A stretch of 64,000 nucleotides of DNA from Molanna angustata (GCA_963576475.1 OY754984.1:15250722-15314721), one strand, 5' to 3'; shown: positions 44,724 through 57,463, counted from the stretch's first letter. Notes: generated by a model from the letters alone, not told the origin. Numbers and translations are program-made.

Positions 44724-45320
44724 TTTGTATATAAAACAAAATATCTCAAATATGTTCAATAATTTGAATATACGGGTTCATTTTTTTTGGTGCTTTTATT
44801 TATAACACATGTCGTGTACATGGATTTTAACGTATTTTTACACTATAGGTAGGTACACATGCTTATTATCGCCATCGACAGTTGGATCTCATGTATTACA
44901 TGCAACTTTTACTATTTTTTTGTGCCGATATAAAAACTGCACTTTTTGATATACATTGAAAAAAAATCTTATGAATCGTAATTGATGCGATGGACGTGGA
45001 GAAATGTGTTGGTCGTATCACATTAAAAAATCAATTTGTTTCATAGTCATGTCTAGTGACTAGATCATTAATCAATAAGTTATGTACTTATACCTACCTT
45101 CTTATATAGATTATTTAGGTATTAAAATATGATCATTGCATGACTGTGTTAATAACTAGATATTATAGGTATTCATATACCTAACTATACTCTGATACCT
45201 TTCATGATTCTATCATTCATAAATAATTTGGTACCAAGCAATGTTCATATTTACACCCTTAAGTTAAATTTTCTGGTCCTGTTAGTGATAGAAGTCATAA
45301 ATGCTTCATAAGTAGGTATA

Positions 45321-46056
45321 CAGTGGCGTACCTACCTAGAAATTTAAGGCCCTCTTGCAAAAATGTCATTGGGACCCCTTAACATTAAAAAAATTAAAAT
45401 ATCTAATTTGAACTATATATTGAATGTATTTATTTATTATAGTTTACGGCTTACCTACTATCCTTTTACACATACCAACATAATTCAAAATGATACCTAA
45501 ATATCCACACAAAAAAAACAAAATAAAAAGGAAATGCAGATACCTAAAAAATATAATATTTTGTAAGAAGAAATAGGTAATACGATTTTTTTGTAAAGAA
45601 ACAAAAACTACAGAACAAAGATATTATCAAACAATTCAAATTCACTCAAAAAAATAAAATAATAGCATGTAACATAACAAATACAACAAAGCAAAAGGAT
45701 AAAATGGAATGGAAATAGTATAAAATTATACATAAAATAAAAAAAAAGGTGTAACAAAAAAGAACATAAATGCATAAGGAAAAAGCCAAGAAGCAAAATA
45801 TTTGCATACAACAGAGCAAATTAGCTTTAACTCATCGATTTTAAAATTTCATTTTAATTGCTTTGATATTTACGAAAGCACTAATAATGTTTAAGTTATA
45901 TTTTTGAAATTTATTACACGAGTGAATGATTTTTTAGCTCGATTCATTATTTAGATTGTCATTTTTATTAATATAACTATTTAAGAAATTCGGGACCCTT
46001 TGCAAGCTGGGCCCTCATGTTTTGCATGACCCTTTTTTTAGATAGCTATGCCACTG
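45321..46056. mobile_element. Non-autonomous DNA transposon with CAGTGGCGTA ends (hAT-like)
   Basis: The left end CAGTGGCGTACCTACCTAGA and right end, read inverted, CAGTGGCATAGCTATC are inverted repeats. GGGACCCCTTAAC near the left and CGGGACCCTTTGC / GGGCCCTCATG near the right are subterminal matches. Ends beginning CAGTGGCGTA are common among hAT-type elements. An 8-bp duplication is not evident, only TA at both sides. A LINE tail (45425-45830, minus) sits inside it. Confidence 0.65.
45425..45830 (-). mobile_element. LINE 3' UTR and tail, inverted, nested
   Basis: TTTATTTATTATAGTTTACGG is the inverse tail, followed by A-rich 3' UTR sequence as at 17395-17680. The minus-strand 67-codon hydrophobic frame here (45608-45811) lies in UTR sequence and is not called. 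Confidence 0.5.
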
Positions 46057-46059
46057 TAT

Positions 46060-47325
46060 GTATGTATTACTTCATTTCAGACAAATTTTCAACCTGACTT
46101 GATTTTTTTTAATGATTAGTCTATGTGATACCTAAATTCTTTTTTTTTTAGAAAAAAATAAGGAAACACCATATTTTAAGACGCCTTAATATGTTTTTAC
46201 ATACCTGTTTTTTAATGTACCAAGTTTATATTTACGACAATTGAAATAAATAAATTGTAGCCAGAAGCATAGCTTGACCATTAGAAAAGACGATGCGATG
46301 GCTTGGATGATGAGATGGATACTAAAACAGCTCTAATAAGAGAGAACAGTTTGTATGAGAAGATGAAATAGATATACCTACCTAAATATCTGGAAATGAT
46401 TTCTGAATATCAGCCACAGATACGTGTGACGCTCGCTGTTCTTTGCATTCCCCGTAAAAGAAATGTAGTTATGCTCTAATCATTTATAAAAAAATACCTA
46501 TGTATTATTGTTTTACAAGTTAAGAAATTCGAAATACATACTGACACTACAAAAGATGAAGCCGTATCAAAACACTGAAGACCCAGCGAGATAATTTGAC
46601 GAGATTGAAATTTAGAATACCACGGGGGTAGGTATAATGAAATCTATTCAACAATAATAAAGTGTCGTTCGATTTTCCTTTTATATACCTGTCTTTCGAT
46701 TTGTGCATCTCTGCTTTATCAACTGTGGCCTTGCTTCTACCTATGTACCTATGTGTGTTGTGTGAGGTAAAATGGCGTCCGTCTTCAATTCGTCCATAAA
46801 ATGGTCGAACTCAACTTAAGATGGTGGTCGTAAAAACATTTATGCTTATTAGAATATTAACTTCCGGAATTTTATCGCCGAACCTATAAACATTTATACA
46901 CAAGTACCTACATAATGTATGTATGTACATACTTAAGTGTGGTAGATAAGTACCTAGAGTCTACAATAAAAACACAACCTTAAAGATTTTTCTAGAAACG
47001 AATGAAAAGATATTATAAAAAGAATTGCATATGGTGGCACATAAAGTTATCGCTAAACATCTAGAAAAATCACGTGTTTGCGCAGAAGACGAATTTAGTT
47101 TTTTTTTGGTTGATATGATCACGCGTGTGAGCAAATCGTCTACCTCCAGGCCGAAAAATTTAAAGACGCTTGGAGATTAGGTACCTACTATATAAGTTTC
47201 TTTCTAAAATGTATGTGAATAAGACTATAAGTATAGGTATAGGTATTTTCTAGTTTTTAATATTTTGTATTTTTTTGCGCTTAAATTATCTTATAAAATA
47301 TTTTATATTTAAGTTTATTTTATAG
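46060..47325. other. Unassigned
   Basis: AT-rich with no recognised repeat. 46735-46820 is slightly GC-richer (AAAATGGCGTCCGTC) without a clear frame. Confidence 0.4.
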
Positions 47326-47590
47326 ATACTACCACGGGAATTGCTCAGAAGAACTTGCATCTTTGGTCCCTCCTCCACCCACTCGCTTCACTCAATCGCA
47401 GCACCCATTCACAGTGGACCTTCAACATATACGAACAAGTCGCTTCTCGAACTCCTTTATTAATACAGCACCCCGACTGTGGAACAATCTTCCGGATTCT
47501 GTGTTTCCACCTTCGTATAACCCGGGTCTTTTTAAAATCCGAATTAATAAAATCTTTTCTAGATTGCAAACCCCTCCCAACGCTACGTAG
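47326..47590 (+). pseudogene. Jockey/CR1-like LINE ORF2 C-terminus, truncated
   Basis: After YYHGNCSEELASL a one-base frame change leads to VPPPPTRFTQSQHPFTV, NTAPRLWNNLPDSVFPP and NKIFSRLQTPPNAT-stop. It is the same family as 43424-43857. It is 5'-truncated at about 47326 and followed by ATGGACCCAAATCCTATTAG, also shared with the sister copy. Confidence 0.75.
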
Positions 47591-48039
47591 TGCGCTTCTT
47601 CGGAAAGCAAAATGGACCCAAATCCTATTAGCTGGTGTCCCCTACGTAGACATGTTAAAAAAAATATATATATATCCAATCGCGATTCGTTTCAGAAACT
47701 CGTTTCGTTGACGGTTCAAGTAAATTTCAAAAATGTTTTGTACTAGGTAGGTAGGTACATACCATAAAAAAAAAACATAAATAATAATTTAAAAGCTTCC
47801 ATGATGTATCTACGGCCTGTGCAAGTTTTGGATTTGGATTGGATTGACATGTGCATGTTTTTATACAGCCGCCTGCATAGTCCATAAACTTGTGTACCTA
47901 TTATATTTTATAATTTTGCATTAAATAATAATATTTCTTTCATGTTCTATGGATTGATTTTGAATTTTAAACTGGCATTCGATTCTGTCGTTCGAATGAT
48001 TGACTGCGATCGCCGTTACTACCGCGGCCTTCCGAACGG

Positions 48040-49145
48040 CCGGGGAAGTAGGTACCTAACCCATTACCTACATATAGCCACTAGTCAGATACCTACCTAT
48101 AGTATGGCTTTATAGGTATATAGTAGTTGGCTGTGTGCCTTGCCGAGTTTTTCCCGCGTATTTTTAATTTATAGCTGTAAATGGCACATGAAATACGGTC
48201 GACAGCAGTTCGCGTTTTTTGATACATGGTACCTACCTACCTAACATTACATTTTATTTACCTATACATCATACTCATAGTATGGGTGTCTATTATTTTG
48301 AATTATTTTAATCTGACAACACTCGTTTTTCATTTACGGCGATGGTATCACCTGCGTACGGTAGAAAATAACGTTTATTGCATAGTGTGTGATGACTAGA
48401 TAGGTATTATGTAGATATATTATTTTAATTTAGTTATCTACATATAGGTATTTGATACTTCAATCGTGTATGTATGATAAATAATAGGTAGGTACCTATA
48501 TTACACTTACGAGCAAATCTTAATTTTTTTCATACATCAAGAATTAAACGTTTTAAATATAATGATAATCGTAATTTGGCTTTTAATTTATGGCAAATAA
48601 AAATGTACCAACCTAGATGAAAATACGTGTATTAATTAGTTAAATATAATACCTATAAAAAAATTGCATAAGTAGGTATCTACTTTTCTTGTAAAATAGT
48701 TTTAATAAAACCCTTTTTTAAAACCCTATATGAAGTAGATTTTTAGGTACCTACATATGTACTTCTACCGACTGAGTTTTTTAATATTTTTATTAGGTAG
48801 GTAGATACCTACCTACCTACCTTCTTCTTGGTACTTAAAAAAACCTCTAATACCTAACTTAATTTTACCTTTTATTTACAAAAAAATATATATCACAGAT
48901 TTGGTGATAAAGGTACCTACCTACCTACCTACATGTTTTTATGTTTCTTACATTAGAAGATAATTTAATGTGCATACCTATCTATACCTATTTATGTAGG
49001 TACATCCATAGGTATTACCAAAATATTGAAAACAATTCGCTTATTAAATATATTAAGTATAAAACCTATATAAAAATACTTATATTAGGTAGGTACCTAC
49101 ATAAACAATCCCCTTTTTTTTAATTAAAAAATGTACCTACCTACT
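48040..49145. repeat. Dense cluster of GGTAGGTACCTACC palindromes
   Basis: Runs such as GTAGGTACCTAA, GGTACCTACCTACCTAA, TAGGTAGGTACCTATA, ACCTACCTACCTACCTTC and AGGTAGGTACCTACAT recur every 100-300 bases here. The same palindrome occurs singly across the window (8820, 11520, 50468, 51294, 51967, 52994, 56282, 56828, 57933, 59908, 60867, 63485). The half-site is ACCTACCT/AGGTAGGT. Confidence 0.8.
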
Positions 49146-49258
49146 TGGATTAAAATGAATTATTTAAAACAATTCACCAATTTGAAGAAGAATGTACAAC
49201 AAATAATAGATAACTATACCTAAATATAAATAGGTATATATTATTTGTAGGTACTGCG

Positions 49259-49383
49259 TTAACCCCTCAGCTCCCGAACATAATAGTTTAATCCCGACGG
49301 AGCGCGGTGGCTTGGGGTGCGTGTGTTTGACAAACACTTCAAATACACGAGCGCTTCCGCTTGACGGGTGCTGAGAGGGTTAA
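49259..49383. mobile_element. piggyBac-type MITE, 117 bp plus TTAA duplications
   Basis: TTAA at 49259-49262 and again at 49380-49383 flank ends CCCCTCAGCTCCCG and CGGGTGCTGAGAGGG, which are inverse to each other. TTAA duplication plus a CCC/GGG start is the hallmark of piggyBac elements. The interior of about 85 bp is GC-rich and palindromic in part (GTGTGTTTGACAAACACTTC). It is non-coding. Confidence 0.8.
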
Positions 49384-50264
49384 CCCCACACAGTATTCCA
49401 TTACATACGAAAATATTATGAAAAAGATTAAAAAGAAAGATTCTATTTATACGGGACTTGGTTGATGGGTTGCTATGTAGGTACCTACCTACTGACAAAT
49501 TCAATTACCTACCTACTTATAATTGTGAACTTTTTAAAACCTCTTCTTCTTTTTCTTCCTATCAATATTGCTGGATATAGGCCTCATTCACTTGGTTCCA
49601 ATGGTACCTGTATTTTTTTTATAAATTTCACATATTATTAATAATAAAATTGATTTTCTTGCTCTCTTAAATTACCTATATATCTTTCAACATCCCTACC
49701 CGTAGAACTAGACACACTCCTCTTTTCCGCTTAACCACTCAACACACCACAACTATGCTCAACATGCAACAATCTACAGAATCTGTAATGTATATAATAG
49801 GCATTTGCAAGAGTTCGACATATTCTTACTAAGCGCCCCCAGATTTAAAAAATATATCAAACTTAAAATTTCATCGTCATAATCAAACTCAACACTTAAT
49901 ATACTGCACACATTTCTATATATATAATTTCACACATCATTCACACAATATCTCACTATAATAAGTGACAACCTGTAATTGGCTTTATTATTAATCAAAT
50001 CATCTTTATTTTACATTATTTATTATATGCTGTATGTTGTCCTCTAAATAAATAAATATTCGAGTACCATTCGATAGCATTCGTTTCTTTTTCCTATTAA
50101 TGTTTTCGGGGGGCCTTGTAAGAGCCGGGTAATCGAAAATGCAAAAAGGCCACAGTAACATCTCACACAATGAGGTTCATCACCAATGAGGAGACGATAC
50201 TGGTGTGTGGCGATACACATAATATGTGCTGTGCTTCATTTTATAAAGTAGTTCATGCACATTC
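49384..50264. other. Unassigned AT-rich sequence
   Basis: 50045-50240 is a little GC-richer (GGGGGGCCTTGTAAGAGCCG) and may be a LINE 3' remnant leading into 50270. Confidence 0.35.
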
Positions 50265-50269
50265 GCACA

Positions 50270-50320
50270 CCTGCCGCTGGTTAACCCCACATTGTGGAAT
50301 ACCGCGATTGTGTGAATGAT
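50270..50320 (+). mobile_element. LINE 3' UTR scrap
   Basis: CGCACACCTGCCGCTGGTTA, ACCCCACATTGTGGAATACC and GCGATTGTGTGAATG are a diverged relative of 18073-18130. Confidence 0.4.
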
Positions 50321-50754
50321 TGAAAGAAAACAATGAAAATCCTAAAAAAACTCTATATAGTGCGATTATCATAAATATTTAGATGCTTCAATCATTTAAT
50401 CGGGTAGCCAGTAGCCATAAACAATAGCTTCTATTCAAAATAATATTTATTGGATTAAGTACAGCGAGGTAGGTACCTACTTGCCACAGTAAGTAATTAG
50501 CCACTCACAAACAATGTTTCTGATTTATCTAAAAAAACAATCTTGTATCGCGTCGCTGATTCATTTATGTAAAAAAGAACGATTTGTTTTGGGTCGTTAA
50601 AGGGTTAAACTTTGGTGCGAATCCAGATTTAATAGTTCCATTCGCATGTAGATGGCGTGGCGTGTAGCGTGTAGTGGGAACCACGTAAAATGCGATAGTG
50701 TGAAAGTTTATGTTTGTATCGTTCTTTTCCCATACTTATACTGAGATGGAAAGA

Positions 50755-51130
50755 CAAATTTAATTATTTATGTATTTATTTAAATAATAAATTTACTAAT
50801 TTATTTGTATAGGTACTTATTTATTTATTTAATGAATGATGAATTAATTAATTTATTTATTTTCTTATAATGTTTATTTATTTATTTATTTATTAATTAA
50901 TTAACTACTTAATTTATTTATTTATTTTTTATTTATTTATTTATTATTTATTTATTTATTTATCTATTTATTTATTTACTTATTTATTTCTGTTCATATA
51001 TATTTTTTATTTTCTTAATTATTTTTCTATATGCCTACCTACTTATTTTTTTTTATTATTTAATAATTTATTTATTATATATTAAAAATTTATTTATTAC
51101 TTATAATAATTATTTATTTTTATTTTTTAT
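50755..51130. repeat. Degenerate (TTTA)n tract
   Basis: Nearly 380 bp made largely of TTTA/TTAT units with drift, a mirror composition to the (AAAT)n tail at 42947-43198. It could be the inverted tail of a LINE, but no 3' UTR is recognised at its right end. Confidence 0.8.
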
Positions 51131-51134
51131 TTTG

Positions 51135-52575
51135 GATGGTAAACAGCGACAGCAAAATAATTAAATAAAACTTGCGTCAATACGTCTGGTCAAAATTAAA
51201 GCAATATGATCAACAATCAAAAATAAAATAAGTGAAAAGAACAAAGCTAATTTATAAAATAGAATAAAAAATATAAAACAAAAAATGATAGGTAGGTACC
51301 TACAGATCTTAACAATGAAATAAAAAAAAAATTCACATGATCGTAATTTTTTACTGATAAACAAAAATACGAAGGCGAATTTGGTTAAAAAAATGTTCTT
51401 GGTCATTTTGTAAGGAATTCTGGTTTATAAATAAGTTTTTTCGGTCATAGTAGAAGATTGAGAGGTCGCTAACCAATCCGACGGAACGACCTCATCAAGT
51501 ACGCTACAGGATCTTCAGTCAAGTCTTTCGTTCTCCTAAGGATCGTCGTACATGGAGACATATGTACCATTATTTGAATGATTGAATCTATATAGCTGTT
51601 ATTACCATGAAGTTATGTGTCTTAAGATATGTATATACGTAGGTATACCTAGGTAGGTACAATATATCTTCACGAAATTAATTATTTTTCTTATGGATGG
51701 ACACTTGGTCTCTTGTTCTTGGGTACGGAGCAAATATCCTATAGTCTTCACACCCTTTTGAAAGACTCCTACGTGTTTTATACCTGACCTATGTTTTATT
51801 TCTAGGTCAGATTATTATAATCTCTATTGTGAACAATTGTACCTACGTAAAGTATTATTAAGACATTAACATTCCCCTCTATAAAACTTTATACGCAAAT
51901 TAAATTGTTTTTACTTAATACGTAAACATACCTACTATGCGCGTGAATGGGCAGTATAGGTACAGGTAGGTACCTACCTACCATAATAACCTAATATTAT
52001 ACAAAATTAATGTATTAAAAAGCAAAGAAAAATTAATTGAGTCATTGTTATAATTATCATAATTATTAAGTCATAGTTAACATGAAACGATTAGAAATAT
52101 AATACTTACATGTTTTGTATTAAACTTTTACGTCGAAAAACAAGCGAAAGATTTTTTTATGAATAGCCACCTAGAATTGAGTTAAAAAATAAACCGTTTT
52201 TCATTTCAAAGACGTATCTTTTAAGGGTTTTGGGGGAAAAAATCAAAATAATTCTTTTAAAGAAAGAGGTATAATTTTCGTTTAAAAAATCGTTAGTCGA
52301 TATCGTTTCGAATCGCCGATGATTTCTTGTGTCGTAAAATAAATGGTTGTCGATTTTTAAGATAAGAATTTTTTCACTGTCTTATAAAAAAAATCCGTCT
52401 TCCGAATAAAAGACAGGAAAAAGTTCAGAGGCCATCCAACACAATGGCGTTGTCAGTCGAACCAATCAGAATCACTCGCCGATCAGATAGGACACGCGCA
52501 TGCGCACGACACAATACTACACCTGTCAAACAAATGGCATCGTTTTGTTTGAACTTCAATAGATGGTGTCATTGA
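51135..52575. other. Unassigned; probable intron or intergenic
   Basis: No gene or repeat was recognised, apart from TAGGTACCTA palindromes at 51294, 51650 and 51967. Confidence 0.4.
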
Positions 52576-52579
52576 AACA

Positions 52580-53165
52580 AAATGAAAACGAGTGGATTTT
52601 GGCCAACGCTATACTCCTTACTACCAAGTAACTTCTCAAAGTATTCAAATTTTGTATGGAATATTTTTAGCATTTCCATGAAATGATTTTGTTAAATTAT
52701 TGTTGATTTAAATATTTTATTACCTATGAAAACTTGATAATTCTTCAATGCCATTTTATGAATGTGATGTGTCTTTTTAGCAATTTGAAAATAAAAATAT
52801 CAATTTTTAAGTTTCCTAAGCTTGTGGTTACTGAAATATTTGACAGTTGAAAGAATTGAGAACACTGCTCAGATATCCTTCAAAATCTATTGGGGTCAAA
52901 GCGAATATTGAATATACGAATTCGCAAAATTTGAAAAGAATCGAATAAGTCTATAATCGATACAGTAGAATAAACACGCCGTGCATATATAGTAGGTAGG
53001 TACCTACCTACATAGAACACAGCACACACAGATACATTGTGATGAAACTTTTAGAATACAATCTCAGCATGGCACTAGTTGATAATCTGCAATAAAAAAA
53101 TAACATTAAAAATTGCGAATTCATAACTCCCCACTATCTCTACATGGAGTAGTGAGGAGTATAAG
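52580..53165 (+). repeat. Repeat E, complete copy
   Basis: Starts AAACGAGTGGATTTTGGCC then TATACTCCTTACTACCAAG, and ends AACTCCCCACTATCTC, then GGAGTAGTGAGGAGTATAAG. It is the most complete uninterrupted copy, about 580 bp, with a GTAGGTAGGTACCTACCTAC palindrome inside. Confidence 0.75.
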
Positions 53166-53214
53166 TCAGTGCTGATCAGTGTGAAATAACAATATATGTT
53201 TTTTTAAATAATGA

Positions 53215-53372
53215 ATAATATGTCCTTGTGAAAGTTCATATACATCCTCATACTTTCCCTAAATTAAGCTTGTGCTATAGGTTAACGAAATCGGTCGTGG
53301 CAGGATTCGAACTCGCGACTTCTGGATTACTAACCTAGCTCGCTAACAGCTCTGCCACCACCCATCTCTCCC
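53215..53372 (-). mobile_element. SINE family 3, inverted copy just upstream of a Lim1 exon
   Basis: GTGGCAGGATTCGAACTCGC is box B inverse and AGCTCTGCCACCACCCAT the box A region inverse. The body matches 26060-26180. It ends 72 bp before the exon. Confidence 0.65.
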
Positions 53373-53443
53373 GTTTGTTTAATTCACGTTAACATCCTTT
53401 ATTGAAAAGATTTTTTTAACAATTTTTATATATTTGTCAACAG

Positions 53444-53601
53444 ATTCAATGTTGGGTTCAGACGAAGAAGACGAGGACGATGACGATGGTGGTGCTCCCA
53501 AAGGACCCGGTGCTGGACTAAGTCCAGGTGCCTTACCTCATCCAGCTGATCTCTCCCTCAATAGTGATTCCAAAACAGGACAGGATGATTCCGAAGACCA
53601 G
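53444..53601 (+). CDS. Lim1: Lim1 (LIM-homeobox, Lhx1/5 class), internal exon: acidic linker
   Basis: The exon opens after a TTTGTCAACAG acceptor and closes CAG|GTTTGT. It is 158 bases: two bases finishing a codon, then 52 codons, ending in phase 0. The peptide starts SMLGSDEEDEDDDDGG, passes a glycine/proline-rich middle (KGPGAGLSPGALPHP) and ends DSKTGQDDSEDQ. In Lhx1/5 proteins a low-complexity acidic/serine linker joins the second LIM domain to the homeodomain, and this fits that place. Identity rests mainly on the next exon, which it joins in frame. The LIM domains must lie upstream but are not recognised in this window. The protein is a nuclear transcription factor of head, appendage and nerve patterning. 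Confidence 0.85.
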
Positions 53602-54833
53602 GTTTGTGTCAGCTCTCCACTTCATTTTGAATCAGTAAATTACATGTCAATCACAACGCATTGAAGTTTCGATCGTAAAATCAGAATTTCGCGTAAAAAT
53701 CTTAATTACCTATAGATGTTTTAATCGAAATTCTAGTTTTGGAATTCGTAGGTTTTTCTGTGTCTCAGAATGAATATTTAAGAGGAAATATAAACCTAAA
53801 CACCCCAATTTCCCCAAAATTAAAATTCAGAATAAATTCTCCTAAAACAAATAGGTACTAAAAAAATCCTTTTGAAAAGCATAATTTTATAATTAGGTAC
53901 TCCATAATGTCGTAGAGTAATAAATATTGTATATGCTTAAAGAGTGCATAAAATCAAAGTGAATGATCCATAAAGTTTTTTCATTTCATGTAAGGTTTTC
54001 TTAAAATGCAAAAAATCTACAAATTTTGGGTTTCCAATAGTAAAAATCACGTATAGGTACCTAAACCTTTTTAAAGCACGCGATAGTTAGCCTTACTAAC
54101 ACTTTACTTCATAGTGCATTAGACGGTTTTAATATTATAATATCTTGTTTTCAGTTTTTCTGTATACAAATTTTACAAAATTAACAAAAAGTCTCTTATT
54201 TGCATTGGTATACCTATTAATATAGTAGGTTGTTGAGATTTGGATGATGCTCATGCATATGAAGATGCATTTCCTGTACTGATTACAGTATGTTCAAAGG
54301 TTAGGTGTCTAGGGTTAAAGACACTGTGTATACCTAATTAAATAGTACCTACTTGACTTATTATATCTTCGTATACTCGATGAAAGCCACTGTGGTCTGT
54401 TTGTGCAAAATTTTCTGCCTCTTTTGATGTGGATTGTCAGCTGTCTTTCCATCGTTTGGTGATCTTCCAGGCTTCGTTCTTTCCGGATAGGTCAAGGTGT
54501 GGTATTCTTTGGGAGTCTATATCTTCTTCTTTGTCTCCCCCATCTGCATGACAACATCTTGAATTTCTCACATTTATCGTCGTACCATTCCTTATTCGGT
54601 CACATTGAGTCCTGCCTGTTATTTTTTTGAGTTTTCATTTTCGTGCTTGTTATGAGCACCTATGTGTGGGCTGTGTGTCAGGTCTTGTTTCGATACTGTG
54701 TCATTGTAGTTCTCACTTATTATAGGTACCTCTATATAGTTTATTTTTAAAATATATCTTTTTCGTTTGAATCTCTTTTGCAACTTTGTATGCAATCCAA
54801 CCAACCAAGTGTTCATTATAGTTTTATTACCAG
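53602..54833 (+). other. Lim1 intron (1232 bp) with transposon remnants
   Basis: Bounded by GTTTGT and a TTATTACCAG acceptor. It contains a repeat A copy (53790-54170). On the minus strand at 54375-54560 is a decayed LINE-like C-terminus with KRWKD and FAQTDHSGFHRVYED-like strings and stops. Confidence 0.75.
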
Positions 54834-55052
54834 GGCTCGTTGGACGGGGACCCGGAGACGAGGGACTCCCAGGCGGAGAACAAGAGTCCAGACGACGGCA
54901 ACGGAGGCAGCAAGAGACGAGGTCCCCGCACCACCATCAAAGCCAAACAACTGGAGATCCTCAAGACGGCCTTCTCACAGACTCCGAAGCCTACGAGACA
55001 CATCAGAGAACAGCTGGCCAAAGAAACTGGACTGCCCATGAGAGTTATACAG
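54834..55052 (+). CDS. Lim1: Lim1, homeobox exon (homeodomain residues 1-46)
   Basis: The exon is 219 bases, 73 codons, phase 0 at both ends: TTACCAG|GGC and CAG|GTAAGG. The first 27 residues finish the acidic linker ([18 protein letters not shown]). From R28 comes the homeodomain: [20 protein letters not shown], then [26 protein letters not shown]. Arg5, Leu16, Phe20 and Leu40 of the homeodomain are all in place. The TTIKAKQLE and [15 protein letters not shown] strings are diagnostic of the Lhx1/5 group and separate it from other LIM-homeobox classes. The protein binds TAAT-type DNA and is regulated through LIM-domain partners such as Chip/LDB. The intron falls between residues 46 and 47, a known homeobox intron position. 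The remaining WFQNRR exon lies beyond the window. Confidence 0.95.
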
Positions 55053-57460
55053 GTAAGGTTTTTTTCATTTAAGTATGTAGTTCATAAAACATCAAACAAC
55101 ACATCATAAGATTATATTATTATGATCGGCTTTTTGTCTCGATTCGTAGGTACAAATATGTGGGTTTTTATTAAAAACCTAAGAAATTAGGTAAACCTAA
55201 GAAATCATTTTTGGTCGGTATTCCTTCTGCGTCCTTCAATTTTTCTTTCCTTTCCTCCTTGCTGTGATCACTCTGTTTATTACAGCTGATTTTTTTCATT
55301 GTTCTCACTGTTTTTAAGGAGCATTTTTTACTGTTCAAAATAATACTTGAGGCTTGGGTTTATTTGGCTTAACCGAAATAGTTCTTTTACCTACATTGTG
55401 TATAAAATAATCAAATTTCTAATTCAGTTTTATATATTGTTAAAGTAAGTAAGCTATCATTCTTTAAGTAAAAATCACTCTATTTTGATCACAAATCATA
55501 ATTTCATACTGAATTAAACGAAATAAAGTGGATTTTATTTTCAAAATTAAGATTCATACGTACAGAAAAATTTCGAAATTAATCTCCCCGACTAACTAAC
55601 TGTATCTGCTATTTTTGCTAACGCAAAGGGATCAAAGATAACAGATGACATCGAGAAACCATAGATTTAAAGGATTAAGTCGATGAGTAGTTGATTCTAG
55701 GAAGTTTGATACAAAATTTTACACCAGCTTCGCCACGTCATAATTTATAATCCCCTTCGACGAATGGGCTATTTAATGTGCATAAAATGCGTTATATTCA
55801 TGAAATATATGAACGGATATCATATTTCATATTGGGCAACTGCATTCAAACCATAGCAGGCCTACTGTTTTGATCCTCTAACGAAAATTTGTTACCGACA
55901 TGCATGTGTGCAAGAAATCAAAGCTGCACTTATCGGCGTGCGTCAGAATAACATACCTACTCAATCAAAGGAATAAACATCTGATTGTAGAGTGTGCTTA
56001 TTTTGGTCTTCGTTTTTTCCGTATGATGAGATGCTGTATTCGAATTTTGAATGAATTCATCAATTGAATCGTTTAAATGAGTGTTATTATGGTTAAAATT
56101 TTCAAAATATAAAATTCTATTTTTTAAATACGAATAAATTCGATAGGTTCATTTAAATTACTGAATTATTGAAACTATGAAAAAAAGGAACATCATACAT
56201 TATTTAGATGCATATCAAAAAATATTAATTGTATGCATTAGAGTAATATTAATAAAAATGTAAGTAAGTAAAAACCTTCTAGGTAGGTACCTACCTTAAA
56301 TTATTTTTAGTAGTATATTTTTGCTTATATTGGGTAAGTCGACCAAATCAATTTGTTTATTTCGATTCGATTTCCTATAAAGTAGGTATTATTGATTTGT
56401 TAATTTTTTATCTATTTCTGTTTTTTATGTCAGGAATTTTTCGAATAAAAATGAAGCATGAAAATATATGTTATAATATTTATAATTATCTGTAGGTTTT
56501 TATACAAAATTAACGTACAGAATTATTCGATAGTGATAAACTCCAACAGTTGATTAGAACAGTTGAAAGTAAATAAAAATAAATTAATTTTCAAGCAAAT
56601 AAATTTTCTCGCTAATATAAATACTTTGACGTAGCGAAATTCAATTTCCTGGCTACCCCGTCATTCATTACCATAGAAAAAATCGTTAATGTCTGGTTTC
56701 TCGTCTCGTTTACATAATATTTCAATACTATTTAGTTAGCAGTCAGTATTGGTACATACTCTCTCCACCGCAGATGTGACAGTGTTGTTGCATTTAAGAA
56801 ATAATTATAAAAATATAATTATTAAGATGTAGGTAGGTACCTACCTACTTACCGGCCTGTGTTGTTATGCCGCGTAATTTATGATTTTCGGCTTTGATTG
56901 ACCGTGAAAAAGACACAGCCAACAGCCCGTTAATTGCGGGGGCCATATTGAAAAAAAAAGCAAATGTCGGCGGTTAGAGCTATCTGTAATATCGACTTCC
57001 CGCCATATTTCGTTCGAAGGTCGTGCGTTATGAGGATTTAAATGTCGTTTATTTGTGGTTGTTATTTTTTTTATTGTCATACCTATATTGGGGAAAATTT
57101 TGACATGTTACGGCGAGTTAAATTTGTATGGATATTAACGCGACTTTTAACTACAACACACCTTTTTCTGAAATATCTATTTAGGTTCTTAATATTTTAA
57201 TTGATATTTCTATTTATAGCACAGATAAAGACAAAATTTTTATGTAAAAGAATAAAGCAGGTAAAATATAACTAGCGAGAGTACCTGCCTACTAGTGAGA
57301 GTCATGAGCCTTTTTTTTTACTGGGGAACAGCCATCAATAGAGGTGGGTTGTGATGTAGGTAAATAGAATCAAATCGCCACAGAATCAAATCACACGATG
57401 ACAATAGGAAAGTGTATGTACAGTTCAAGCAATGGAAGAAATGCCAATCAAAATACGCCA
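55053..57460 (+). other. Lim1 downstream intron, no other feature recognised
   Basis: It begins GTAAGG and has no acceptor followed by a VWFQNRR codon set. AT-rich sequence has TAGGTACCTA palindromes at 56282 and 56828. The intron is at least 8.9 kb within the window. Confidence 0.6.
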
Positions 57461-57463
57461 CTT

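Noticed and set aside
54767..55072. Overlapping plus and minus frames over the homeobox exon
   Set aside because: They are shadows of the Lim1 frame; only the frame from 54834 gives the homeodomain.
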